DNA of 64,000 nucleotides from Streptomyces albus subsp. albus (GCF_000725885.1 NZ_JODR01000014.1:62001-126000), one strand, 5' to 3'; counted from the stretch's first letter, positions 37,769 through 47,000 are shown. Notes: generated by a model from the sequence alone, not told the origin. Numbers and translations: made by a program.

Positions 37769-38719
37769 ATGGCGTCACTGAGTGAACTTCTGCCCACCGG
37801 GGCCATCCGTCTCGGCCTGCCCGCGTCCGACTGGCGCGGCGCCGTCCGCGCGGCGGGTGAGCTGCTGGCCGCCACCGGATGCGGTACGGACGAGTACACC
37901 GCCGAGATGATCCGCAACGTGGAGGAGAACGGCCCCTACATCGTCGTGGCGCCGGGCTTCGCCTTCGCACACGCCCGGCCGTCCCCCGCGGTGCTGCGCA
38001 CGGGTATGGCCTGGGTGCGGCTGGCCGAACCGGTCGCCTTCGGGCACGAGAGCAACGATCCGGTCACCCTCGTGGTGGCGCTGGCGGCCCGGGACCCGGG
38101 CGCGCACACGGCGGCCATGGCGGCCCTCGCCCGGCTGCTGGGCGACCCGGAGGCCGAGGCGGCGCTGCGCGCGGCGAACGGCCCCGAGGAGCTGCGCGGC
38201 GTGCTGGAGCGGTACGAACGGGCCACGGACGGCGGGGCCCCCTCGCGCGGCGACGGACCGGCCCCGGCCTCCGCCGCGGACTCGCCTTCGGCCTCCGGTG
38301 CGGAATCCGGTGCGGACGCGCCTGTGGCCTCCGCCGCGGACGTGCCTGCCGCTTCCGCCGCGGCGCCCCACGGGGGCGGGCCCCGGCAGGACGCGGGACA
38401 AGAGGGGGCGCAGGGGGCGGCGGACGGACCCGCCGTGCACAAGATCCTCACCGTCTGCGGCAACGGCGTGGGCACCAGCCTCTTCCTCAAGAACACGCTG
38501 GAACAGGTCCTGGCCCGCTGGGGCTGGGAGGGCCACGTCACCGTCGAGGCGACCGACACCATCTCCGCGAAGGGGAAGGCCGCCGAGGCGGTGGCCGTCC
38601 TCACCTCGCGGGAGATCGCCCGCACTCTCGGTGATGTGGGTGTCCCCGTCCGGGTGGTGGCGGACTTCACCAGCGTCAAGGAGGTCGACGCGGTGCTCCG
38701 CGACACCTACGACGTCTGA
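37769..38719 (+). CDS. PTS EIIA-EIIB fusion, ascorbate type
   Basis: A 316-residue phosphotransferase-system fusion protein. The N-terminal EIIA domain (about residues 1-150) has the phospho-acceptor His68 in FAFAHARPS. A low-complexity Ala/Ser/Gly linker (residues 153-222) follows, then an EIIB domain with the phospho-acceptor Cys230 in ILTVCGNGVGTSLFLKNTLE, the ascorbate/galactitol-like EIIB P-loop. Phosphate would pass from HPr to His68, to Cys230, to the substrate carried by the EIIC encoded 87 bp downstream. In E. coli the corresponding UlaC and UlaB are separate proteins. No sugar-phosphate catabolic gene lies next to it. Confidence 0.9.
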   Translation: MASLSELLPTGAIRLGLPASDWRGAVRAAGELLAATGCGTDEYTAEMIRNVEENGPYIVVAPGFAFAHARPSPAVLRTGMAWVRLAEPVAFGHESNDPVTLVVALAARDPGAHTAAMAALARLLGDPEAEAALRAANGPEELRGVLERYERATDGGAPSRGDGPAPASAADSPSASGAESGADAPVASAADVPAASAAAPHGGGPRQDAGQEGAQGAADGPAVHKILTVCGNGVGTSLFLKNTLEQVLARWGWEGHVTVEATDTISAKGKAAEAVAVLTSREIARTLGDVGVPVRVVADFTSVKEVDAVLRDTYDV

Positions 38720-38806
38720 CGGCCCCCGCCGTCCCCACCCCGCCGGGCGGCCCCCTCATCTGTCCCGGCGCCCGCACCCATCACCACGCACGAACCGGAA
38801 GGCTCC

Positions 38807-40369
38807 ATGGACTGGCTGGTCACGATCGCGCAGTTCCTCGTCAACGAGATACTGAGCGTCCCCGCGTATCTCATCGGCCTCATCACGGCGGCCGGTCTGG
38901 CCGCGCTGCGGAAGCCCGCCGGACAGATCGCCGGCGGCGCCGTCAAGGCGACACTGGGCTTCCTGCTCATCAACGCCGGCGCGGACCTCGTCGTCGGCTC
39001 GCTCGCCCCGCTGGGGGAGATGATCCAGGGCGCCACCGGCGCGCACGGGGTGATCCCCACCAACGAGGCCATCGTCGGTATCGCCCAGGCCCGGTTCGGG
39101 GCACGGGTGGCCTGGCTGATGATCGTCGGCTTCGGGCTGGGCCTGCTGCTGGCCCGGCTGACGCCCCTGCGGTACGTGTTCCTGACGGGGCATCACATGC
39201 TCTTCATGGCGACGCTGCTGACGGTGGTGCTGGCCACGGCGGGACTGCCGGCCTGGGCGGTGGTCGCGGTCGGCGGTGTGCTGCTGGGCATTCTGCTGGT
39301 CTCCCTGCCGGCCTTCGCCCACCCGTGGACCAAGCGGATCACCGGGAACAACAGCATCGCCATCGGCCACTTCGGGACGGCCGGCTACATCACCGCCGGG
39401 GCCGTGGGGCAGCTCGTCGGCAGGCGCAGCCGCAGCACCGAGGAGATGAAGCTCCCCGAAGGGCTGCGCTTCCTGCGGGACTCCATGGTGGCCACCGCGC
39501 TGTCGATGCTGCTCATCTACGTGATCATGGCCGTGGTGTACGTCGTCAAGGCGGGGGAGCGGACGGCGTTCCGGGTGTTCGCGGCCGACGGCGGCGCGGG
39601 CGCCACCGATCTGGGCGACTATCTGATGCAGGCCGTCATGCAGGGCCTCCAGTTCGGCATCTCGGTGGCCGTCATCCTCTTCGGCGTCCGGACGATCCTC
39701 GGCGAATTGGTGCCCGCCTTCCAGGGCATCGCTCGGAAGGTGGTGCCCGGCGCGGTGCCGGCGCTCGACGCGCCGATCGTCTTCCCGTACGCGCAGAACG
39801 CGGTACTGGTCGGCTTCCTGGCCAGCTTCGCCGGCGGGCTGTGCACGCTCGCGCTGCTCGCCTGGGTGCTCAACCCGGCCTTCGGCCTGGCCCTGGTGCT
39901 GCCGGGGCTGGTCCCGCACTTCTTCACGGGCGGTGCCGCCGGTGTCTACGGCAATGCGACGGGAGGCCGGCGGGGCGCGGCGCTCGGCGCGTTCTGCAAC
40001 GGCGTACTGATCACGCTCCTGCCTGCCGTGCTGCTGAAGGTGCTGGGCTCCTTCGGGAAGGAGAACACGACTTTCGGCGACGCCGATTTCGGATGGTTCG
40101 GCGCACTCGTCGGCTTCGCGGCGAAGGCCGGTACCGCAGGCGGCATCGTCCTGATGCTGCTGCTCGGCGCGGCCGTGCTGGCGGGGGCCGTCGTGGTGCA
40201 GAAGCGGGTCGTGGAGCCCGGCTGGAGTCCCGGGGCGCGGCGTGACGCACTGCTGCCGTCCGCCGCACCGGCGCAGGAGGCGGACCGGGACGGCGAGGGG
40301 CCGCGCCGGTACGCCAAGGTGCCGCCCCCGCCCGGTGCGCCCACGCCGCCTCCGCCGCCCCGGGACTGA
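38807..40369 (+). CDS. PTS ascorbate-type EIIC permease (UlaA-like)
   Basis: A 520-residue polytopic permease with about 11 hydrophobic segments. Family features are FLVNEILSVPAYLIGLITAA near the start, IQGATGAHGVIPTNEAIVGI (substrate-loop region of UlaA), FLTGHHMLFMATLL, LPAFAHPWTKRITGNNSIAI and FGTAGYITAGAVGQLVG. The C-terminal 50 residues are a cytoplasmic Pro-rich tail (GAPTPPPPPRD). It transports L-ascorbate or a related acid with phosphorylation by the EIIA-EIIB protein. Ascorbate is an assumption from family membership. Confidence 0.9.
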   Translation: MDWLVTIAQFLVNEILSVPAYLIGLITAAGLAALRKPAGQIAGGAVKATLGFLLINAGADLVVGSLAPLGEMIQGATGAHGVIPTNEAIVGIAQARFGARVAWLMIVGFGLGLLLARLTPLRYVFLTGHHMLFMATLLTVVLATAGLPAWAVVAVGGVLLGILLVSLPAFAHPWTKRITGNNSIAIGHFGTAGYITAGAVGQLVGRRSRSTEEMKLPEGLRFLRDSMVATALSMLLIYVIMAVVYVVKAGERTAFRVFAADGGAGATDLGDYLMQAVMQGLQFGISVAVILFGVRTILGELVPAFQGIARKVVPGAVPALDAPIVFPYAQNAVLVGFLASFAGGLCTLALLAWVLNPAFGLALVLPGLVPHFFTGGAAGVYGNATGGRRGAALGAFCNGVLITLLPAVLLKVLGSFGKENTTFGDADFGWFGALVGFAAKAGTAGGIVLMLLLGAAVLAGAVVVQKRVVEPGWSPGARRDALLPSAAPAQEADRDGEGPRRYAKVPPPPGAPTPPPPPRD

Positions 40370-40486
40370 CCCGGCGCCGGGCGGCGCGGTCCGCGACAGG
40401 GCGGGTGCCGCGCCGTCGTGCCCGGGCGGAGATGCCGGTGGCCGCTGGTAGAAGTCTTCCCAGCAGCCACCAGGGAAGGGGCCACC

Positions 40487-41308
40487 ATGACCGTGCAGAC
40501 CGTCACCTCGGCCGACGGAACCGTCCTGGCCTTCGAGCGGTTCGGCGAGGGCCCGCCCGTCGTCCTCGTCGGCGGAGCGCTCAGCACGCGCACCGCCGGG
40601 GTGCCGCTGGCACGGCACCTTGCCGGCGCCGGCATGTCTGCGGTCGTCTACGACCGCAGAGGCAGAGGCGACAGCGGCGACGCCCCCGGATACGCGCCGG
40701 AGCGGGAGGCGGAGGACCTGGCCGCGCTCGTCGCGGTGCTGGGCGGCGGGGGAGAGGGGCCGGGAGGGGACGACCCGTCGCCGGTGTACGCCTTCGGGAT
40801 GTCGTCCGGCGGCCTGGTGGTGCTCCGCGAGGCGGCGCGCACGGGCCGCGGACTCGGTGCGGTGGTGCTGTTCGAGCCGCCCTTCACCGGCGCGGCCGGC
40901 CGGCCGCAGGCGCCCAACCACGCCGCGCTGCTGTCCGAACTGGTCGGCAGCGACCGGCGGGGCGACGCCGTGGCGTACTTCATGGAGCGGATCGTCGGGC
41001 TGCCGCCGCAGGCGGTCGAGGGCGCCCGGCGGTCCCCGTCCTGGGAGGGCGTGAAACGGATCGCCCACACGCTGGTCTACGACACGACGCTGCTGGGCGA
41101 CGCCTCCCTCCCGGTGGAGACCCTCGCGGCGGTGGACGTCCCGGTGCTCGTGGTCAGCAGCCGGGAGAGCACGCCGGCGCTGAGGGAGGCGGCCCGCGTC
41201 ACGGCGGAGGCGCTGCCCCGTGGGGTGCACCGTGAGTTGCCGGGAGCGTTCCATCAGGTGCCGCCGGAGCAACTGGCCCCGGTGATGAGGGAGTTCTTCG
41301 TGGGGTGA
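40487..41308 (+). CDS. Alpha/beta-hydrolase fold protein
   Basis: A 273-residue hydrolase. The oxyanion region is VVLVGGALSTR, the nucleophile elbow is FGMSSGGLVVL (G-x-S-x-G) and the catalytic His is in GAFHQVPPEQ near the C-terminus. The acid residue after strand 6 normally is Asp in VVSGxxD; here VLVVSSRESTP has no Asp at that place, so a Glu or another position must serve, or activity is altered. AGGGAAGG lies before the ATG. It is a small monocistronic gene; the substrate is unknown. Confidence 0.85.
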   Translation: MTVQTVTSADGTVLAFERFGEGPPVVLVGGALSTRTAGVPLARHLAGAGMSAVVYDRRGRGDSGDAPGYAPEREAEDLAALVAVLGGGGEGPGGDDPSPVYAFGMSSGGLVVLREAARTGRGLGAVVLFEPPFTGAAGRPQAPNHAALLSELVGSDRRGDAVAYFMERIVGLPPQAVEGARRSPSWEGVKRIAHTLVYDTTLLGDASLPVETLAAVDVPVLVVSSRESTPALREAARVTAEALPRGVHRELPGAFHQVPPEQLAPVMREFFVG

Positions 41309-41374
41309 GGCGCCGCCCTCCCCTGTCGCTCACTCACCGTCAAACCAGGGGCTGAGCTTTGGGTTTCTCCGGCC

Positions 41375-41380
41375 TACACT
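41375..41380 (+). promoter_or_regulatory. -10-like hexamer for a possibly leaderless nitroreductase transcript
   Basis: TACACT lies eight bases before the ATG at 41389, with no Shine-Dalgarno in between, suggesting transcription starts at or next to the start codon. Confidence 0.45.
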
Positions 41381-41388
41381 TTTCGATC

Positions 41389-42108
41389 ATGTCTCACGAT
41401 GCCGGGAACCCCGCCGCCCAGCCGCTGCTCTTCGACACCATGTCCACGATGCGTGCCATGCGCCGGCTGAAGCCCGACCCCGTTCCGGACGAGCTGCTGG
41501 AAAAGCTCGTCCAGGCAGCCGTCTGGGGCCCCAGCGGGGGCAACATGCAGCGGTACGAGTACGTAGTGGTCACCGACCCCGGCGTCATGGCGCGGCTGGC
41601 CCCCCTGTGGAAGCGCTGCGTCGACGCCTATCTGGCGACGACGGGCAAGCACGCCCCCGAAGGCATGGACGAGGCCGCCTACGGGCGGATGGTCGCCGCC
41701 ATCGAGTACCAGCGTGACCACTTCGCCCGCACGCCCGCCCTCATCATCCCCTGCTACCGCATGCCGGAGCAGACACCCGACGAGGAGGGCCTCAAGGCGT
41801 CGGCCGCCGCCCTGGGCGAGACCGCGACCCGGCAGCTGGCCCGCATCCAGGAGCGGTTCGGCGCGCTCGCGGAGGGCTCCTGCGTCTACCCGGGCGTGCA
41901 GAACCTGCTGCTGGCCGCACGGGGTCTCGGCCTGGCCGCCAACATCACCGTCTGGCACCTGATGCTGGAGGCGGAGTGGAAGCAGGCCCTGGGCATCCCC
42001 GAGGAGATGCACACCTTCGCGGCGATCCCGGTGGGCTGGCCGCTGGGCAGGTTCGGCCCCGTGCGGCGCCGCCCGGTCTCCGAGGTGCTGCACCGCAACG
42101 GCTGGTGA
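41389..42108 (+). CDS. Nitroreductase-family flavoprotein
   Basis: A 239-residue FMN-dependent reductase. Family features are the N-terminal STMRAMRRLKPDPVPDELLE, KLVQAAVWGPSGGNMQRYEY (FMN phosphate and dimer region), TPALIIPCYRMPEQ, and VQNLLLAARGLGLAANITVW near the C-terminus followed by AAIPVGWPLGRFGPVRRRP. Such enzymes reduce nitro groups, quinones or flavins, or act in secondary metabolism. The ATG at 41389 was chosen because it fits a leaderless start; an upstream GTG would add ten residues. Confidence 0.9.
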   Translation: MSHDAGNPAAQPLLFDTMSTMRAMRRLKPDPVPDELLEKLVQAAVWGPSGGNMQRYEYVVVTDPGVMARLAPLWKRCVDAYLATTGKHAPEGMDEAAYGRMVAAIEYQRDHFARTPALIIPCYRMPEQTPDEEGLKASAAALGETATRQLARIQERFGALAEGSCVYPGVQNLLLAARGLGLAANITVWHLMLEAEWKQALGIPEEMHTFAAIPVGWPLGRFGPVRRRPVSEVLHRNGW

Positions 42109-42183
42109 CGCGCCGAGGGCCGGCCCGCCCCGCGCGCCGCCGGCCCGCCCGGCGCACCCGGCCGGTTCGGCGTACCGGCCCCT

Positions 42184-42229
42184 CCGGCGCACCGGCCGGT
42201 CCGCCGCCCGGCCCCGTCCGGTGCGCCGG
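42184..42229 (+). terminator. Terminator after the nitroreductase gene
   Basis: CCGGCGCACCGG and its perfect 12-bp complement with a 22-nt GC-rich loop, in a low-complexity stretch that repeats GGCGCACCGG-like units. Confidence 0.6.
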
Positions 42230-42328
42230 GTACTCGGCAAGGACGGCCCCGCAGTGATGGGATGCGTCGTGAGGCATCCGGTCACGGGCAGGTGAGGGCC
42301 CGCCCCGACCCCGAGAGAGGAAACCGGA

Positions 42329-43366
42329 ATGAGCGACGCTGCCACCGGCGAAGGCGCCGGGAACACCGAGTACGGCCGCAAGGCGTTCAAGAGGTCCAAG
42401 AGCCACTTCGCCGACCGGATCACCGCCGACGGGCGTGACGGCTGGCCCGTCGAGGCGGGCCGCTACCGGCTCGTCGTCAGCAGGGCCTGCCCGTGGGCCA
42501 GCCGCGCCCTGATCTCCCGCAGGCTGCTGGGCCTGGAGGACGCCCTCTCGCTGGGCGTCACCGACCCGATCCAGGACGACCGCAGCTGGCGCTTCACCCT
42601 GGATGCGGACGGCCGCGACCCGGTGCTGGGCATCCGGTTCCTGCACGAGGCGTACGACAAGCGGGAGACGGACTACCCGGGCGGCGTCAGCGTCCCGGCC
42701 ATCGTGGACGTGCCCAGCGGAAAGCTGGTGACCAACGACTACCAGCAGATCACCCTCGACCTGGCCACCGAATGGCGGCAGCTGCACCGTCCGGGAGCCC
42801 CCGATCTGTACCCCGAAGCCCTGCGGGACGAGATCGACACGGTGGCCGAGGGCATCTACCGGGACGTCAACAACGGCGTCTACCGGGCCGGCTTCGCCAC
42901 CGGGCAGCAGGAGTACGAGGCCGCCTACGCCGATGTCTTCCGCCGGCTGGACGAGGTCTCCGAGCGGCTGCGCGACCAGCGCTACCTGGTCGGCGACACC
43001 ATCACCGAGGCCGACATCCGGCTGTTCACCACGCTGGTGCGGTTCGACGCCGTCTACCACGGCCACTTCAAGTGCAACCGCAACAAGCTGACGGAGGACC
43101 CGGTGCTGTGGGCCTACGTCCGCGACCTGTACCAGACGCCCGGCTTCGGCGACACGGTGGACTTCGACCACATCAAGCGGCACTACTACGTCGTCCACAC
43201 CGGGGTCAATCCCACCTCGATCGTGCCCGTCGGCCCGGACCTCTCGGGCTGGCTGACGCCGCACCACCGCGAACAGCTGGGCGGGCGCCCCTTCGGCGAC
43301 GGCACCCCGCCGGGACCGGTCCCCGCCGGCGAGGAGGTACCGGCCGGCCACCGGCCCGTCGCCTGA
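42329..43366 (+). CDS. Glutathionyl-hydroquinone reductase-like protein (YqjG/ECM4 family)
   Basis: A 345-residue GST-fold enzyme. The N-terminal thioredoxin-like domain carries the active-site motif ACPWASRALI (Cys54 in CPWA), and GGVSVPAIVDVPSGKLVTND is the cis-Pro and glutathione-site region. The C-terminal helical domain has YLVGDTITEADIRLFTTLVR and VYHGHFKCNRNKLTE, typical of the Xi-class. It reduces S-conjugated hydroquinones. Streptomyces use mycothiol rather than glutathione, so the natural thiol substrate may be a mycothiol conjugate. It converges with the 2H phosphoesterase gene. Confidence 0.93.
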   Translation: MSDAATGEGAGNTEYGRKAFKRSKSHFADRITADGRDGWPVEAGRYRLVVSRACPWASRALISRRLLGLEDALSLGVTDPIQDDRSWRFTLDADGRDPVLGIRFLHEAYDKRETDYPGGVSVPAIVDVPSGKLVTNDYQQITLDLATEWRQLHRPGAPDLYPEALRDEIDTVAEGIYRDVNNGVYRAGFATGQQEYEAAYADVFRRLDEVSERLRDQRYLVGDTITEADIRLFTTLVRFDAVYHGHFKCNRNKLTEDPVLWAYVRDLYQTPGFGDTVDFDHIKRHYYVVHTGVNPTSIVPVGPDLSGWLTPHHREQLGGRPFGDGTPPGPVPAGEEVPAGHRPVA

Positions 43367-43381
43367 GCCGCGGCCCCACCG

Positions 43382-43424
43382 GGCGCGGTCACCGGGCGGG
43401 TGCCCGGCGGCCGGTGACCGCGCC
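43382..43424. terminator. Bidirectional hairpin overlapping the 2H phosphoesterase 3' end
   Basis: GGCGCGGTCACCGG and its perfect 14-bp complement, loop of 15 bases, between convergent genes; the stem includes the last codons of the gene ending at 43389. Confidence 0.75.
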
Positions 43425-44012
43425 GCCCCCGCCCAGCGGAAAGGTCAGCCACGGCTGCCAGCGCCCGGCCTCGTGCACGACCAGATCGACGGCGCCGACC
43501 CGCGCGGAGATGGGCAGCAGCGCCGACAGCCGCCGCTCGATGTCCCGGTGCAGGGCCGCGCCACCACTGTTGGCGACCGTCAGATGCGGCGCCAGATCAC
43601 CGAAGAGCCCCCCGTACGGCGGGTGGGACGGCCAGCGGCGGGCCACGGCCGCGGTGAGGGCACGCAGGGGTGCGGCCGGCTCGGGCACCAGGTACAGCAC
43701 GCCGGGGAAGCGCCCGCACCGGCGGAACGTCAGGGTGAACGCCGGGTGCGCCGCGAACAGTCCGCCGAGCGCCGCGACCTCGGCGGGCCCTGTCGCGGAG
43801 CGGTGCAGGAACGGGAAGAGCACCGTCAGGTGGGCGGTGCCCCCGTACCGGGCCGCCGTGTCGTACCGGGCACGCCAGCCGCGTACCAGAGCGTCCGCCT
43901 CCGGCACCGGTACGCTGAGCGCGGTGGTGCCGGCCGGGACGGGCCAGCCCTCCTCCGATGCGTCCTCCCGGTGCCCGGCCTCCTGGCCGGCGGTGGTGTG
44001 CGCGTTGTCCAC
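43389..44012 (-). CDS. 2H phosphoesterase (2'-5' RNA ligase-like)
   Basis: A 207-residue protein of the 2H phosphodiesterase superfamily. Both His-x-Thr motifs are present: HLTV at residues 61-64 (GGTAHLTVLFPF) and HLTV at 143-146 (LAPHLTVANSG). These catalyse cyclic phosphate or 2'-5' phosphodiester chemistry on RNA-like or nucleotide substrates. The GTG at 44012 starts VDNAHTTAGQ; another GTG lies three codons upstream. No strong ribosome binding site is visible. It lies downstream of the SnoaL-like gene, possibly in one unit. Confidence 0.85.
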   Translation of the reverse strand: MDNAHTTAGQEAGHREDASEEGWPVPAGTTALSVPVPEADALVRGWRARYDTAARYGGTAHLTVLFPFLHRSATGPAEVAALGGLFAAHPAFTLTFRRCGRFPGVLYLVPEPAAPLRALTAAVARRWPSHPPYGGLFGDLAPHLTVANSGGAALHRDIERRLSALLPISARVGAVDLVVHEAGRWQPWLTFPLGGGGAVTGRRAPAR

Positions 44013-44044
44013 GCCGGGCACGGTAGCCGGGGCCCCGGGGCCGG

Positions 44045-44413
44045 TCAGGCGGCGGGTACCCGGTCCAGGAACCCCTTGACGGAGGAGATCCGGCCGTCCT
44101 CCGCGAGCGTGATGACGTCGAAGCCCGCGACCGGTGCGGAGCCGTCCGCCGCTGCTACCAGTTCCCAGGAGAACCGGGCGATGTCGTGGTGGCCGTCCAC
44201 GGCACCGCTCAGCCGGAAGGCGAAGCCGGGGAACTGCTCGCGGGCCGCCGTGATGGCGGCGGCCACCGCCTCGTGCCCGGTCACCTCGGCGAGTGGATCG
44301 GTGTAGCCGCCGTCCTCGGTCCAGGCCGCGGCAACCGCCTCGGCACGGCTGGTGGCGTCCTCGGCGTTCCAGGCGGCGAAGTAGCGCTCCACGGCTTGCT
44401 CGTACGCGTTCAT
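44045..44413 (-). CDS. SnoaL/NTF2-like small protein
   Basis: A 122-residue cone-fold (NTF2-like) protein: YEQAVERYFAAWNAEDATSR, AVAAAWTEDGGYTDPLAEVT, GHEAVAAAITAAREQFPGFA and ISSVKGFLDRVPAA are the usual elements. Members range from polyketide cyclases and isomerases to unknown binding proteins. The ATG at 44413 has GGGAGGG nine bases upstream. It lies 32 bp upstream of the 2H phosphoesterase gene on the same strand, so the two may be co-transcribed. No substrate is implied. Confidence 0.88.
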   Translation of the reverse strand: MNAYEQAVERYFAAWNAEDATSRAEAVAAAWTEDGGYTDPLAEVTGHEAVAAAITAAREQFPGFAFRLSGAVDGHHDIARFSWELVAAADGSAPVAGFDVITLAEDGRISSVKGFLDRVPAA

Positions 44414-44584
44414 GGCTCGGGCCCTCCCTGTCGTCCCCGTGGCCGCCGGTGTTCCGGCGGCCATGGGAAGACCATGCCGCCGGACGGTGTGGCGGGTCGA
44501 TTACGCGCGGGGTAATGCCCCCGGGACCGCCCGGCGCCCGGCGGCGCCCCACACGGTTGACGCGCAGGTCGCGGCCGGGAAAGA

Positions 44585-45593
44585 GTGCCGCGCGTGGAGA
44601 CCGATGAACTGACGGAGCCGGAACGGCGGGTGTGGGAGGCGTTCCCCCGCGGGGAGGAGGTGGTGCTCCCGGCGGACGGCGAGCGGACCGTACGCGCGCG
44701 GGTGCTGCGCGCCCTGCTGCTGCGGGCCCCCGCGGAGGAGGGGGAGATACCCGCGCTGCGGCTGCGGGGCGCCAGGATCACCGGCGACTTCGACCTGCGC
44801 TCCGGTGTCGTCACCGCCCCGGTGGCGCTGGCGGACTGCGTGTTCGAGCGCACCGTCCGCCTCCACGGTGCGGAACTGCGCCAGCTTACGCTGCGCGGCT
44901 GCCGGATGCCGCAGCTGTGGGCGACCACGCTGCGGGTGGACGGCGTGCTGCGGCTCAACGACGCGGGACACGCGGATCACCGCGGGCGTCGTCAATCTGC
45001 GCCGCACCCGCTGCGAGACGCTGGCGGCCGAACCCGGGGTGTGGCCCCAGCAGGTGCGCCTGGACGGTCTCGTCTACACCACCCTCGCCCCCACCCTGCC
45101 CGCCGCCGAGCGGCTGGAGGTGCTCGGCCGGGACGGGGACGGCTACGTCCCGTTCGCGTACGAGCAACTGACCGCCGCCTACCGGCACATCGGGGACGAC
45201 GCCGCCGCCCGTACCGTGCAGCTGGCCAAACAGCGCAGGCACCGCACCACGCTGCCCCTCTACGGGCGGCTGTGGGGACACCTCCAGGACGCGACGGTCG
45301 GCTACGGTTTCCGTCCCATGCGTGCCGCCGGCTGGCTGGCCGGGCTGCTCCTGCTGGGCACCCTCGCCTTCGGGCTGCACCCGCCGCGTCCCCTCAAGGC
45401 CGACGAGGCGCCGGGCTTCAACGCGTTCGCCTACGCCCTGGACCTGCTGCTGCCCATCATCGACTTCGGCCAGGAGAAGGCCTACGCACCACAGGGCTGG
45501 TACCAGTGGCTGGCCTATCTGCTCATCGTGGCGGGCTGGGTGCTGGCCACCACGTTCGTGGCGGGCGTCAACCGCGCCGTCAGCCGGCCGTGA
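44585..45593 (+). pseudogene. Membrane protein with pentapeptide-like repeats, frameshifted and internally deleted
   Basis: The first part (GTG at 44585, frame 2) reads LRLRGARITGDFDLRSGVVT and TVRLHGAELRQLTLRGCRMP, right-handed-helix-like repeats. Between 44940 and 44990 the coding frame shifts. From there another frame reads TRITAGVVNLRRTRCETLAA, YVPFAYEQLTAAYRHIGDDA and a C-terminal membrane part (AAGWLAGLLLLGTLAFGLHP, WLAYLLIVAGWVLATTFVAG) to 45593. From memory, the Streptomyces family annotated as membrane-associated oxidoreductase is longer, with many more repeat blocks at this junction, so a deletion that broke the frame is likely. A programmed shift is unlikely; a sequencing error alone would not explain the missing blocks. 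Confidence 0.7.
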
Positions 45594-45608
45594 GCCGGCG
45601 GGGAGGGG

Positions 45609-47000
45609 TCAGGCGGCCTGCCAGACGGTGGTGACGTTGCAGAACTCCCGGATGCCGTGGCCGTCCAGTTCCCGCCCGTAGCCGGAGCGCTTGACGCCGC
45701 CGAAGGGCAGCGCCGGATGGGAGGCGGTCATCCCGTTCAGATAGACGCCGCCCGCCTCCAGGTCCCGCACGAAGCGTTCCGTCTCGGCGTCGTCCCGCGT
45801 CCACACATTGGAACTGAGGCCGAAGGAGGTGTCGTTCGCCACGTCGATCGCCTCGTCCACGTCACTCACCCGGTAGAGCGTGGCGACCGGCCCGAACGCC
45901 TCCTCGTGGTGGATGCGCATGCGGTCGGTGATGCCGGTCAGCACCGTGGGCTCGTAGTAGAAGCCGCGCTCCAGCCCCTCGGGCCGGCGGCCTCCGCACA
46001 GCGCCTGCGCGCCCTGGGCGAGCGCGTCGGTCACCAGGTCCTCCAGATCGCTGCGGCCCTGCTCGCTGGAGAGCGGTCCCACGTCCGTGGCCGGGTCCAT
46101 CGGGTCGCCGACCGTCAGCCGGCGCATGCCCTCGGTGAACCGTTCGGCGAACGCGTCGTAGACATCGGTGTGGACGAGGAACCGTTTGGCCGCGATGCAC
46201 GACTGGCCGTTGTTCTGCACCCGCGCGGTGACGGCCACCCGTGCCGCGGCGTCGATGTCGGCAGACGGCATGACGATGAACGGGTCGCTGCCGCCCAGCT
46301 CCAGCACCGTCTTCTTGATCTCGTCCCCGGCGACCGAGGCCACCGACCGGCCGGCGCCCTCGCTGCCGGTCAGCGTCGCGGCGGCGATCCGCCTGTCCCG
46401 CAGCACCGACTCGATCGCCCGCGAGGGCACCAGCAGTGTCTGGAAACAGCCCGGCGCGAAACCGGCCCGGTGGAAGAGGTCGCCCAGGTACAGCGCCGTC
46501 TGCGGCACGTTCGAGGCGTGTTTGAGCAGCCCCACGTTGCCGGCCATCAGCGCGGGCGCGGCGAACCTGATGACCTGCCACAGCGGGAAGTTCCACGGCA
46601 TGACCGCGAGGACCGGGCCCAGCGGCCGGTAGCACACCCGCGCCCGCACCGCACCGGAGTCCGCCACGTCCTCGGCGGCCGGGTACTCGTCGGCCAGCAG
46701 TTCCTCGGCGTTCCGCGCGTACCAGCGCATCGCCTTGACGCACTTGGCGACCTCGGCCTCGGCGGCACCGAGGGTCTTGCCCATCTCCGTGGTGACGACC
46801 CGCGCGACGCCGCTCGCCTCCCGCTCCAGCAGCGCCGCCGCGGCCGTCAGCAGCCGGGCGCGCTCCTCGAACGTGGTGGTGCGCCAGCCGCGGAAGGCCG
46901 CGTCGGCCTCCGCGATGCGCCGCTCGATCTCGTCCTCGGACAGCGGGTCGAACGTCTTGAGGGTCTCGCCGTCAGCGGGATTCACCGTGGCGATGGGCAT
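45609..47000 (-). CDS. NAD(P)-dependent aldehyde dehydrogenase (succinate-semialdehyde type)
   Basis: A 463-residue aldehyde dehydrogenase. Motifs are VLAVMPWNFPLWQV (cofactor region), TLTGSEGAGRSVASVAG, catalytic Glu235 in VLELGGSDPF and the nucleophile Cys268 in NNGQSCIAAKRF, with EEAFGPVATLYRV and PFGGVKRSGYGRELDGHGIR near the end. The closest group I recognise is succinate-semialdehyde dehydrogenase of the GabD/Sad type. It is monocistronic and converges with the broken membrane-protein gene. Confidence 0.93.
   Translation of the reverse strand: MPIATVNPADGETLKTFDPLSEDEIERRIAEADAAFRGWRTTTFEERARLLTAAAALLEREASGVARVVTTEMGKTLGAAEAEVAKCVKAMRWYARNAEELLADEYPAAEDVADSGAVRARVCYRPLGPVLAVMPWNFPLWQVIRFAAPALMAGNVGLLKHASNVPQTALYLGDLFHRAGFAPGCFQTLLVPSRAIESVLRDRRIAAATLTGSEGAGRSVASVAGDEIKKTVLELGGSDPFIVMPSADIDAAARVAVTARVQNNGQSCIAAKRFLVHTDVYDAFAERFTEGMRRLTVGDPMDPATDVGPLSSEQGRSDLEDLVTDALAQGAQALCGGRRPEGLERGFYYEPTVLTGITDRMRIHHEEAFGPVATLYRVSDVDEAIDVANDTSFGLSSNVWTRDDAETERFVRDLEAGGVYLNGMTASHPALPFGGVKRSGYGRELDGHGIREFCNVTTVWQAA

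Noticed and set aside
38756..41272. Long minus-strand open frame opposite the ascorbate PTS EIIC and hydrolase genes
   Set aside because: No recognisable domain, shadow-like composition; the plus-strand frames have clear membrane and hydrolase motifs.
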